In this document: positions 8,506-16,599 of the stretch, in pieces
Layout of the letters: every line of letters starts with the position of its first letter
Numbering within the stretch: position 1 is the stretch's first letter
Assembly (NCBI GenBank): GCA_944392715.1
Contig: CALXXQ010000054.1
Span: 1-37,172 of the forward strand
DNA length: 37,172 bases
Source of the DNA: an uncultured Brachyspira sp.
GTDB taxonomy: Bacteria > Spirochaetota > Brachyspiria > Brachyspirales > Brachyspiraceae
Reading direction: 5' to 3'
Notes under the pieces: generated by a model
What the model saw: only the letters and a program-made list of their open reading frames with translations
Told to the model about the DNA's origin: nothing
Databases searched by the model: none
Made by a program: the position numbers and the translations under genes

Positions 8506-9816
8506 TTGAGATTAGAATTAATGCTTGGCGTTAGATATCTAAGAGCCAAAAAGAAATTTTCATTTGTTTCAATTATTACAATTATATGTGTTCTTGGAAT
8601 ATTAGTAGGAGATATGGTAATGATTACTGTTCTTTCAGTTATGAATGGTTTTCAGGATGATATAAGAGATAAAATACTAGGAATGAGAGCTCATATAAAT
8701 ATAAGTGCTTATAGTGATCAGCCGCTTACAGATTATAAATATGTTGTTGATAATATTATGGGAAATAAGGAGATAACAAGTGCATATCCTTATATAGTTT
8801 TACCTTGTATAATGCGTACTTATAATTTTACTACTCTTATTACTGTTCGTTCATTTGAGGATAATATATTTTCTACAGATAAAGATTTTATAAAATATTT
8901 TAATTTTGTTGATGGCAATAATAAAAATATGCTGACCAATGAGGCATTAATAGGTTCAGAGATGGCAAAAGATTATGCCTTATCTGTTGGAGATACTATT
9001 GATATAATATCTGCTTCTGGAAGTTTTGAAAGAGGATTCAGACCACAGAAAACTACCTTTACTATTAAAGGAATATATAAAACTGGTTATTATGAATATG
9101 ACAGCAGAATGGTGATAGTGCCTCTTACTACTGGGCAGAAAATGGTTGGTTATGATAATGCTGTTACAGGAGTTGCTGTAAAGGTTAGGAATTTCTTTGA
9201 GGCAGATAAAGTAGCAAAAAAGATAGATACAGATTTAAAAGAATTTTATAATGTTATGCCTTGGATGCTTTTTGATAGAAACTTTTTTCAGGCTTTGCAT
9301 ACTGAGAAATTAATGCTCGCTTTAATACTTTCATTTATAATATTAATAGCAGCTTTAAATATTGCATCCAGCCAAATAATTTTCGTTAAGGATAAGAGAA
9401 GAGATATTGCTATAATTAAAACATTAGGTTTAAGACCTTCAAATGTAGCTAAAGTTTTCTTTTTGGAAGGGGCTATAATTGGTATAATAGGTACTGTTTT
9501 GGGAGTGATATTCGGTATATTACTTGCTAATTATGTAAATGAAGCTTTGGAAGGATTAAGAGTTATAATGCAGTTTATAGTTAATATTATTTGGTTCATT
9601 CCATCTAAAATAAGCTCTTCAATATCAATACCTATAGTACCTGATTTCTTCCCTTCAGATATATATTATGTAAGCGGAGGACTTCCTTCTATAATACATG
9701 CTTCACAGGTAATAATGGTTGCTAGTATTTCATTCCTACTTTCAGTTTTATTTGCTATAATACCTGCATATATTGCAAGCAGATATAAACCTGCGGAGGT
9801 ATTAAGATATGAGTGA
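8506..9816 (+). CDS. lolC: LolC/LolE-family lipoprotein-releasing ABC permease
   Basis: A 436-residue membrane permease of the LolC/LolE (FtsX/MacB-type) family. One helix is near the N-terminus (FSFVSIITIICVLGILVGDM), a large extracytoplasmic domain covers residues 50-265, and three helices follow near residues 270, 320 and 400. The segment ENMINGFQ-like MNGFQDDIRDKILG after the first helix is typical. The start is TTG at 8506, chosen because AAGGAG lies five bases upstream and the next ATG is much further away. The gene overlaps the ATPase gene by eight bases. Together they would extract lipoproteins from the inner membrane. Whether it corresponds to LolC or LolE cannot be decided; a homodimer is possible because only one permease is present. 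Confidence 0.9.
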   Translation: MRLELMLGVRYLRAKKKFSFVSIITIICVLGILVGDMVMITVLSVMNGFQDDIRDKILGMRAHINISAYSDQPLTDYKYVVDNIMGNKEITSAYPYIVLPCIMRTYNFTTLITVRSFEDNIFSTDKDFIKYFNFVDGNNKNMLTNEALIGSEMAKDYALSVGDTIDIISASGSFERGFRPQKTTFTIKGIYKTGYYEYDSRMVIVPLTTGQKMVGYDNAVTGVAVKVRNFFEADKVAKKIDTDLKEFYNVMPWMLFDRNFFQALHTEKLMLALILSFIILIAALNIASSQIIFVKDKRRDIAIIKTLGLRPSNVAKVFFLEGAIIGIIGTVLGVIFGILLANYVNEALEGLRVIMQFIVNIIWFIPSKISSSISIPIVPDFFPSDIYYVSGGLPSIIHASQVIMVASISFLLSVLFAIIPAYIASRYKPAEVLRYE

Positions 9817-10504
9817 TAGTTTTAATAAAGAAGTTCTCATAAAAATAGAAAATTTAAAAAAGACTTATTTAGGTCCTCCTAAGCTTGAAGTATTAAAATC
9901 ATTAAATTTGGAAATTTATAAAAATGAAATACTTGCAATAACAGGAGAATCTGGAAGCGGTAAAACAACACTTTTGAATTTAATAGGCGGAATAGATAAT
10001 ATAACAGAAGGAAGTATAAATATAGCTGGAAACAATATAGGTAAAATGAATGAAGCTCAATTAGCTCATTTTAGAAATAGTTCGCTTGGATATGTTTTTC
10101 AATTTCATAATTTACTTGGAGAGTTTAGTGCTATAGAAAATGTTATGATACCTTCTTTAATGCTTAAATATAATAAGAAAGAAGCAAAAGAAAAAGCTCA
10201 GATACTTCTTGAAACTGTCGGATTAAAAGATAGAATGGAGCATAGAATAGGGGAGCTTTCAGGAGGTGAGGCTCAGAGAGTAGCTATAGCTAGAGCATTA
10301 ATAAATAAGCCTAGTGTTGTTTTAGCTGATGAGCCTACAGGTAATTTGGATAAAAAGAATGCTGAATTAGTTAGAGAATTGCTATGGAATATGACAAAAC
10401 AAAGTAATGCTTCTTTGATTATAGTGACGCATTCTGTTTCCATTGCTAATATGGCTGATAGAAAATTACGTTTAGAGTACGGAGAAAACTTAATAGAATA
10501 TTAA
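9809..10504 (+). CDS. lolD: LolD-like ABC transporter ATPase
   Basis: A 231-residue ABC ATPase. Walker A is GESGSGKTT (residues 46-54), the signature is LSGGEAQRVAIARAL, and Walker B is VVLADEPTGNLD, with a switch histidine in IIVTHS. The segment GYVFQFHNLLGEFSAIENVM is characteristic of the LolD/MacB group. It starts inside the last codons of the permease gene, so the two are translationally coupled, and it should energise lipoprotein release from the cytoplasmic face. The many lipoproteins encoded in this window are plausible clients. Length and motifs are normal for the family. Confidence 0.93.
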   Translation: MSDSFNKEVLIKIENLKKTYLGPPKLEVLKSLNLEIYKNEILAITGESGSGKTTLLNLIGGIDNITEGSINIAGNNIGKMNEAQLAHFRNSSLGYVFQFHNLLGEFSAIENVMIPSLMLKYNKKEAKEKAQILLETVGLKDRMEHRIGELSGGEAQRVAIARALINKPSVVLADEPTGNLDKKNAELVRELLWNMTKQSNASLIIVTHSVSIANMADRKLRLEYGENLIEY

Positions 10505-10506
10505 TT

Positions 10507-10550
10507 ATTGAAATATTATAGTCGTAATATAAAATATTTGATATTTCAAT
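10507..10550 (+). other. AT-rich inverted repeat between lolD and the ABC exporter gene
   Basis: ATTGAAATAT (10507-10516) is perfectly repeated in inverse as ATATTTCAAT (10541-10550) around a 24-base spacer. With no G/C-rich stem or T tract it is a poor terminator; it could weakly punctuate the transcript between two ABC genes. Confidence 0.35.
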
Positions 10551-10577
10551 AAAATACTAATTTAGGAAATTTAATTT

Positions 10578-12530
10578 ATGCTAAAAAAGATAAAAGAATT
10601 TTTTAAGAAAGATACTAGACCTTTTGATAATGGTGCTGTTACAGAAGAACATGTAAAAAAATATTATTCAAATATTGAAAAACATCCATATAGAAGAATG
10701 TTTTCTTATGCTATGCGTCATAAAAAATTATTTATACCATCTTTTATTTTAAGTGTAGGATATACTATAATAAATATACTTCCTCCATTTTTCGGACAAA
10801 TGGCGATAGCTATAACAGGAGGAAAGAGAGTTGATATTTTAGATAAAATACCATTTGTGGCAGATTTAACAGCTAAATTTAGTAATTTTGATACAAAAGA
10901 TTTAGCTCAGCAATTTTTGACATCAGATTCTATTGCAAATCCTGTAATTATGGCACAATTTGCTTTTATTATAATAATAGGATTCATATATGTAATACTT
11001 AGGGTTGGTTTTGATTATGTTAAAACTTTCCTTTTTGCATTTACAGCTCAGGAAATAGGTAAAGATGTTAGAGCAGATATGATGAAAGGATTAATGAATA
11101 CAGATATTGCATATTTTAAGCAGGAAAAAGAAGGCGATTTAATGAGCAGAGTAATTAATGAATCAGGTACTATAGAAGGTTTTTTATCAGGAACATTGCC
11201 TAATATGATAACAGTTCCTTTGACTTTAATACTTACACTATGTATGCTTTTAATATTGAATGTTAAACTTACATTAGCCTGTTTTATAGCGGCTCCTCTT
11301 ATAGGTTTAGGTATAGATAAGGTTTCAAAATTAATTAGAAATAGAGTTACAGCACAGCAGAATTTACTTGGAAGTACAACATCTGTGATACAGGAAGATA
11401 TAAGAGGAATAGAAGTTATAAAGATATTTTCTAAGGAAGATCAAGAAGTTAGCAGATACAAATCTCTATATAGTGAATTAATAAATTTAATGAGAAAGAT
11501 GAGTTTGCTTACATCATTAAACAGACCAATGACTGAGCTTGTTATGATAGCTGCTATGCTTATTATACTTGCATATGGCGGATTTTTAATATTTAAAGGT
11601 GAAATGCCTTTTGAGTTTTTATGGGGATTTTTGCTTTATATGCTTAATATATCAACTCCTGTAAGAGATTTATCTGGTATATTTATAAATTTGCAATTTA
11701 CTAAAAATATAGCTTTAAGAGTATTTCAAATAATAGATTTACCAGCTGAGAATGTTGATGATCCTACTAAAAAACAAATGAAGCCTTTAGAACATTCTGT
11801 AACTTTTGAAAATGTTCATTTTGAATATCCTAGAAGAAATGATGCGGAACCTTTTCATTTAGGACCAATAAGTTTTAATGTAAAAAAAGGTGATGTTGTA
11901 GCTTTTGTAGGTAATTCTGGAGGCGGAAAAACTACTTTGATAAGCTTAATACCTAAATTATTTACTCCAAGCGAAGGTGTTATAAGATTTGATGGTATTG
12001 ATATAAATGAATTAAATACTAGAAGTGTAAGAAATCAGATAGGAGTTGTATCTCAGGAAAATATATTATTTTATGGTACGGTCAGAGAAAATATTTTATA
12101 TGCCAATCCTAATGCAACAGATGATGATTTAGTGAGGGCTGCTAAAATAGCGCATGCTGATGAGTTTATATTAAAATTACCTAATGGTTATGATACTCAT
12201 ATTGGTCCTAGAGGTGTTATGCTTTCAGGAGGTCAGCGTCAGCGTATAGCATTAGCAAGAGCCGTTGTAAAAAGACCTTCAATATTAATACTTGATGAAG
12301 CTACAAGTGCATTAGATACAGAGAGTGAAATGTATGTTCAGAAAGCTTTAAATGAAATTATTAATCTTCAAACTACATTCGTTATAGCACATAGACTTTC
12401 TACTATTAAAAATGCCACTTATATATGTGTTGTAGAGAATGGTCAGATAATAGAATCTGGTGCTCATGATGAATTGATGAAAAGAGGCGGTAAATACCAA
12501 TATTTATATTCATTACAATTTAGAGAATAG
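10578..12530 (+). CDS. MsbA-like ABC exporter (fused permease and ATPase)
   Basis: A 650-residue half-transporter with an N-terminal membrane domain (about residues 45-345, six predicted helices) and a C-terminal ATPase. Walker A is GNSGGGKTT (residues 445-453), the signature LSGGQRQR (549-556), and Walker B ILILDEATSALD, followed by the H-loop in FVIAHRLSTI. It would act as a homodimer exporting lipids, peptides or drugs; MsbA-like lipid export is one option but substrate cannot be inferred. The cytoplasmic N-terminal extension of about 40 residues is charged. The ATG has an AGGAA site about ten bases upstream. It lies 73 bases after lolD and ends at a strong terminator. The ATPase and fold assignment is certain. 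Confidence 0.92.
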   Translation: MLKKIKEFFKKDTRPFDNGAVTEEHVKKYYSNIEKHPYRRMFSYAMRHKKLFIPSFILSVGYTIINILPPFFGQMAIAITGGKRVDILDKIPFVADLTAKFSNFDTKDLAQQFLTSDSIANPVIMAQFAFIIIIGFIYVILRVGFDYVKTFLFAFTAQEIGKDVRADMMKGLMNTDIAYFKQEKEGDLMSRVINESGTIEGFLSGTLPNMITVPLTLILTLCMLLILNVKLTLACFIAAPLIGLGIDKVSKLIRNRVTAQQNLLGSTTSVIQEDIRGIEVIKIFSKEDQEVSRYKSLYSELINLMRKMSLLTSLNRPMTELVMIAAMLIILAYGGFLIFKGEMPFEFLWGFLLYMLNISTPVRDLSGIFINLQFTKNIALRVFQIIDLPAENVDDPTKKQMKPLEHSVTFENVHFEYPRRNDAEPFHLGPISFNVKKGDVVAFVGNSGGGKTTLISLIPKLFTPSEGVIRFDGIDINELNTRSVRNQIGVVSQENILFYGTVRENILYANPNATDDDLVRAAKIAHADEFILKLPNGYDTHIGPRGVMLSGGQRQRIALARAVVKRPSILILDEATSALDTESEMYVQKALNEIINLQTTFVIAHRLSTIKNATYICVVENGQIIESGAHDELMKRGGKYQYLYSLQFRE

Positions 12531-12551
12531 TTATATTTATTATTAAAAAAT

Positions 12552-12592
12552 AAAACACTTACTGCAAAATTATAATTTGAAGTAAGTGTTTT
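12552..12592. terminator. Bidirectional terminator
   Basis: A perfect 12-bp stem, AAAACACTTACT (12552-12563) with AGTAAGTGTTTT (12581-12592), is followed by T on the plus strand and A/T tracts on both sides. It lies between the convergent ABC exporter and hydrolase genes. Confidence 0.85.
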
Positions 12593-12594
12593 TA

Positions 12595-13529
12595 TTAATT
12601 TATATTATTTTCTATAAAGTTTTTTACCTTTCCCCAATATAACTCTTCATCTTGTAAAGCTGCTTCTATATGATTAGCATCCTTTATAACTAATTTTTCT
12701 TTTATATTAGAATTGCATGCATTATATAATTTATCTAACATAGTAAAAGGTACAAGCCAATCTTTATCTCCATGTATAAATAGACATGGTGTATTTGATT
12801 TTTTTAAATGTTTTAGAGCATTAGCATCTCCAAATGAAAATCCTAATCTTATTTTTGTTATTACAGACATTATTGGGATAAATGGAAAAAATGGTAATTT
12901 ATGAAGAAGCTTAACCCTATGTGCTATCTGTTCATAACCTTCAGTAAATCCGCAGTCATCTATTAATGCTTTGACATTATTAGGAAGATTTTTATCTCCC
13001 ATACACATCATCATAGCTGTTGCTCCCATAGATACCCCAAAAAGAACTATCTTTTTATTATTATAATTTGAATTAATATAATTACACCAAGATAATATAT
13101 CTATTTTTCATAATATCCGAAACTATATATTTTACCTTCGCTTTTTCCATGAGCTCTTAAATCTATCAAAAGTATATTGTATCCCATATCATATAATTTT
13201 TCACCGAAGTATCTCATATATGCACCTCTTCCTTCATATCCATGTGCTATTATTACAAATACATCACTATTATTATTTTCTATTAAATGAGCATGCAATT
13301 TCAAATTATCTTCTGTAGTTACATAAACATCTTTTTGAGAATTTTCAAACCATTCTTTTCTTTTTTTCTTTTTAAGTTTATCTTCTTCAGTTTCTTCTGC
13401 ATCTCTTTTAAAAACAGGAAGTACAGGCTTATCTCCTTTTATAAATATTATATTTACAACCTTATTTGATATTATGATTAATATTATTAATAAAATGATA
13501 ACTATTGAAGATATAATGATATATAACAT
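12595..13529 (-). pseudogene. Alpha/beta hydrolase, frame broken by a one-base deletion
   Basis: Two consecutive minus-strand reading frames encode the two halves of one alpha/beta hydrolase. The N-terminal half (13529 to 13101, 142 residues) has a membrane helix, a charged linker and the oxyanion-type motif HGYEGRG. It stops at TAG (13101-13103). The C-terminal half carries the nucleophile elbow GVSMG (Ser167 if joined), the acid in GDKDWLV and the histidine in DANHIEA. Adding one A to the five-A run just before the TAG (plus-strand T run 13104-13108) gives EKIDILSWCNY and a continuous 311-residue protein. The nucleophile lies after the break, so the product as read is inactive. The intact version would be a membrane-anchored serine hydrolase. 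The start ATG at 13529 has TTAGGAG upstream. Confidence 0.85.
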
Positions 13530-13602
13530 AATATTATCTCCTAAACTATTATTATGTTATTATATCTTATTTGTATTGAAAGTAAAGATTAGTTACCAAT
13601 AT

Positions 13603-14013
13603 TTAATTATTTTGTTTTGATTCGGTTGCTATGCTGAGTCTAGTAAAACCAGCATTTTTTACACTATCTATAACAGATATTAATACCTGAGTTTTTACAT
13701 CCTCATCGGATCTTATTTCTACAGGCTTTTCAAGTTCACCTTCTGTATCTGCTAATTTTTTTAGATCTGCATCAATATCCTGAACCAAATATCCATTTAT
13801 ATATTTATTTCCATCTTTGGATATACTTACTACTATTGATTCATTTTTTTCAGCACCTACAGCAGATGTAGATTTTGGAAGGCTTATTTCTATTTGAGGA
13901 GTATCTATAATTGTTGAACCCACCATGAAAAATATAAGTAAATTGAATACTATATCTATCATGGGGGTTAAATCTATGCCGCTTTTTATATTAAATCTTC
14001 TTCTAAATTTCAT
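13603..14013 (-). CDS. ExbD/TolR-family biopolymer transport protein
   Basis: A 136-residue protein of the ExbD/TolR family. The N-terminal tail is basic, followed by the single membrane helix in DLTPMIDIVFNLLIFFMVGS, which contains the conserved proton-pathway aspartate (MID), and then a periplasmic domain. These proteins work with an ExbB/TolQ channel to use proton-motive force for outer-membrane energisation or integrity. No exbB/tolQ gene is adjacent, so the partner must be encoded elsewhere. The gene starts 11 bases after the stop of the CAP-domain gene and is probably co-transcribed with it. No strong ribosome site is visible before the ATG. Confidence 0.9.
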   Translation of the reverse strand: MKFRRRFNIKSGIDLTPMIDIVFNLLIFFMVGSTIIDTPQIEISLPKSTSAVGAEKNESIVVSISKDGNKYINGYLVQDIDADLKKLADTEGELEKPVEIRSDEDVKTQVLISVIDSVKNAGFTRLSIATESKQNN

Positions 14014-14024
14014 TATAATATTTT

Positions 14025-14801
14025 TTATTCTACAGTTATAGTTCTTACATTACTTAGGAAATGCTGTCCTTTATAAAGGATAGAAATTTTATAATCTCCT
14101 GTACCATATTCAGATTTGAAAGTTCTTCCTAATATTCCATTACCCATATCTTTTACATCATAAATTACTTTTCCTATGTATGTTTTTCCATCATCGCCTG
14201 TAATTCTTGCTTCTTTATCTGCCATTTCTACAGCTAATTTAAAATCTGTAAAAGCAGCTTTATTTAATATTCTATATTTTACATTTATATCATCTCCTAA
14301 TTTAGCATTAGGTTTGAAATCTACAGATTCAGCTACAATATCAGCAAAAGTTACAGTAACATATACTCCAACACCTCTTTTTACAGCTCCGACACCTATA
14401 GCATTAAAGTTTTTATCCAATATATTTTTTTTGCTGTCTGGAGTAGACATCATATTTTTTACAATACTTTCAGCAGCTTTTTTGTCAGTAAAAGGTATAA
14501 CATCCAATTTACCCAAGCTTTCGCTAATATTTCCAACCATTTCAGGATATAATTTAACTTGTCTAGCTTTTGAATCTAATCCCTCTAAATCTGTATTGCT
14601 GAAAAATTTATTTTTAGCCATATTATCAGCATGATATAAAGCCAAAGAATGAAGTCTTTGATTGTTTGGAAGAGGCGGAAGTGCTACTTTGCTTCTTTCT
14701 AAATTAATTAATCTAAATATTTCATCTTCTATTGTGTTTGCATTTAATGCTAGTACGGATATAAACATAAGTATTATAACCATTTTTAATTGTTTCATCA
14801 T
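14025..14801 (-). CDS. Secreted CAP-domain (SCP-like) protein
   Basis: A 258-residue exported protein. A signal peptide (MVIILMFISVLALNA) is followed by a CAP/SCP-like domain at about residues 25-160, recognisable from EIFRLINLERSKVALPPLP, LHSLALYHADNMAKN, and VGVGA/VYVTVTFAD-type strands. The remaining 90 residues look like a beta-rich extracytoplasmic domain. Some canonical CAP histidines and acidic residues are not obvious. Two ATG codons are consecutive; the second (14798) is better spaced from the GGGGG ribosome site. It is followed at 11 bases by the ExbD-like gene. It is probably periplasmic; the activity is unknown. Confidence 0.8.
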   Translation of the reverse strand: MMKQLKMVIILMFISVLALNANTIEDEIFRLINLERSKVALPPLPNNQRLHSLALYHADNMAKNKFFSNTDLEGLDSKARQVKLYPEMVGNISESLGKLDVIPFTDKKAAESIVKNMMSTPDSKKNILDKNFNAIGVGAVKRGVGVYVTVTFADIVAESVDFKPNAKLGDDINVKYRILNKAAFTDFKLAVEMADKEARITGDDGKTYIGKVIYDVKDMGNGILGRTFKSEYGTGDYKISILYKGQHFLSNVRTITVE

Positions 14802-14923
14802 TTTTCCCCCGCTATTAAATTATTATTCATTATTTATTATAATATTATAAATTATTTTGATAAAAAATAAAAGTTTATAATTTATAATTAAAACAATATA
14901 AAGATAATTTCCATAAAAAATAT

Positions 14924-14951
14924 TTTACTTTTTTATAATTTATTGTATAAT
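14924..14951 (+). promoter_or_regulatory. Promoter of first M30-like gene; near-leaderless transcript predicted
   Basis: TTTACT (14924-14929) and TATAAT (14946-14951) are separated by 16 bases. The -10 box ends only ten bases before the ATG at 14962, so transcription should begin within a few bases of the start codon. The same boxes with identical spacing occur before the paralogue at 16545-16572. Confidence 0.6.
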
Positions 14952-14961
14952 AAAATTACAT

Positions 14962-16161
14962 ATGAGAAAAATTATATTATTATTATTTTCTGTATTTTTG
15001 AGTATATTTATAGGCTCATGTTCCATAATTGGTTTTAATCCAGGAGGATTAGATGATAATTATTATGTTTTAAGAATTAATTCTTATGATCAGCAGAAGG
15101 TCGATTATGTAAAATTTGATGAAATTTATGAATCTGACAATCTTATAATGTATGTGGAGTCTGGATATAGCGCACCATCAAGTGCAGCATCTTATATATC
15201 TCAAGAGTTTGATAAATATTATAATGATATGATTTCTGTATATGGACAACATACAGATGTTGATAATAATGGTAAAATAAAAATTCTTTTATTTAATATT
15301 AATTCATCTAGTTCATCTTCTTCAGTTACAGGTTATTTTTATCCATTAGATTTATTAGGGCAATTTAATAATGGAGAAATATTGTATATGGATTTGATGT
15401 CTCTAAATGTTTCTCCGCGTTATATGGCTGGTACTATATTTCATGAATTACAGCATTTAATTAATTTTAATGTAAATGCTTTAGAGAAGAGCAGAGAGAT
15501 GTCTTTATGGCTAAATGAGGCTCTTTCTGAATCTACTTCAGTTTTATTTAGTCCTACTACAGTTACTTCAAGAATAAATGAATTTAATAATATAAGCTAT
15601 TATTGTTTCTATACTTGGGATCTCCCTATAGATGTATTTGCAAATTATCCTTCAGCATCAGTATTTATGAATTGGCTTTATAAACGCTCTGGAAATAATT
15701 CAAATATATTTAAAACTATAGCTGGTTCTTATATAATTAATGATTATACTAGGGTTGTTAATTCTGTTTCATCTTTAGCTATAGGAAACTCTTGGGATAG
15801 TCTATTATTAAAGTGGATTGAGGCAGTAGCTAATAATGAAATTTCAGGTGCCAAATTATCTCTTTCTAAATCAGGAGCAAGTATACAATTATATCCAGGT
15901 GCTTTGGTTGCATATTCAGGATCATTAAATAGTTCAGGAAATTTAGTAACTAAGAGTTTATCTTCTGGTATTCAATTAGCTCTAAATAAAGATACATATA
16001 TTGGTTCAAGTCCATCTTCTATCAATATTACAATTCCTAATTCTTCATATTCTCTAAGAGCTTCAAAATCGTATAATAGCTCTTCAGAAGTTAGTCAAAA
16101 TTATAAGTCTAAATACAGAAATATATTATTTGGCAATGATGGAAAAATAAAAAAATATTAA
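14962..16161 (+). CDS. M30 (hyicolysin)-like zinc metallopeptidase lipoprotein, copy 1
   Basis: A 399-residue predicted lipoprotein. The signal peptide MRKIILLLFSVFLSIFIGSC ends in a lipobox (Cys20). The zinc site is HELQH (residues 161-165), followed by the segment WLNEALSE, in which Glu186 or Glu190 could be the third ligand. HExxH followed by a nearby NEALSE-type segment resembles the M30/hyicolysin peptidase family. A segment DVDNNGKIKILLFNIN precedes it and resembles a calcium-loop pattern. The ATG coincides with the beginning of the signal peptide, but no Shine-Dalgarno sequence precedes it. The protein should be anchored on a membrane face and cleave peptides. A paralogue lies 440 bases downstream of this gene's stop. 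Confidence 0.82.
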   Translation: MRKIILLLFSVFLSIFIGSCSIIGFNPGGLDDNYYVLRINSYDQQKVDYVKFDEIYESDNLIMYVESGYSAPSSAASYISQEFDKYYNDMISVYGQHTDVDNNGKIKILLFNINSSSSSSSVTGYFYPLDLLGQFNNGEILYMDLMSLNVSPRYMAGTIFHELQHLINFNVNALEKSREMSLWLNEALSESTSVLFSPTTVTSRINEFNNISYYCFYTWDLPIDVFANYPSASVFMNWLYKRSGNNSNIFKTIAGSYIINDYTRVVNSVSSLAIGNSWDSLLLKWIEAVANNEISGAKLSLSKSGASIQLYPGALVAYSGSLNSSGNLVTKSLSSGIQLALNKDTYIGSSPSSINITIPNSSYSLRASKSYNSSSEVSQNYKSKYRNILFGNDGKIKKY

Positions 16162-16176
16162 GGCTTCAGAATATAT

Positions 16177-16482
16177 ATGAAAATAATTTATAGAGAAATT
16201 ATAAAATATTTATACATATTTATTTTTATATTCATGATTTTTGCCAAAAAGGAATATATAACTGGTACAGTTAGAGTAGTTGGAACTTCTATATTCCCAA
16301 ATGTTGTCATATCAGCTGAAGATAGAGATTATTATTTTGATAAAAAATTTTTTGAAGAATATGCAAAATATCAGGGACAAGTAATCACAATTGAAGCTAA
16401 AATAAAAAAAGAAAAACTATGGCTTGCAGATAAAAGTAAATCTTTTGACAGATATACTATTGTTTGGGTAAAAAAGAAATAG
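16177..16482 (+). CDS. Small membrane-anchored or secreted protein of unknown function
   Basis: A 101-residue protein I do not recognise. A hydrophobic N-terminal segment (YLYIFIFIFMIFA) acts as signal or anchor. The rest, from EYITGTVRVVGTSIFPNVVI to the end, is beta-rich with alternating charged residues and resembles a small OB-like fold, for example GQVITIEAKIKKEKLWL. It begins 15 bases after the stop of the first M30-like gene and is followed by the promoter of the second, so it is probably co-transcribed with the first. The ribosome site is weak (AAGG 14 bases upstream). Confidence 0.6.
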   Translation: MKIIYREIIKYLYIFIFIFMIFAKKEYITGTVRVVGTSIFPNVVISAEDRDYYFDKKFFEEYAKYQGQVITIEAKIKKEKLWLADKSKSFDRYTIVWVKKK

Positions 16483-16544
16483 TAGAAAGTTTAGATAGAT
16501 TATTAATATTTTATATTTAAATAATAAAACAATATAAAAAATAT

Positions 16545-16572
16545 TTTACTTTTTATATATTTACTGTATAAT
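16545..16572 (+). promoter_or_regulatory. Promoter of second M30-like gene
   Basis: TTTACT (16545-16550) and TATAAT (16567-16572) with a 16-base spacer match the copy at 14924-14951, and the AT-rich sequence upstream is also shared. A second -10-like TATAAA (16584-16589) ends ten bases before the ATG, the same distance as in copy 1. Confidence 0.6.
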
Positions 16573-16599
16573 GAATATAACTGTATAAATAAATATCTT

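Noticed and set aside
14176..14634. Plus-strand open frame of 152 codons opposite the CAP-domain gene
   Set aside because: Its composition is the mirror of the real gene and there is no start signal.
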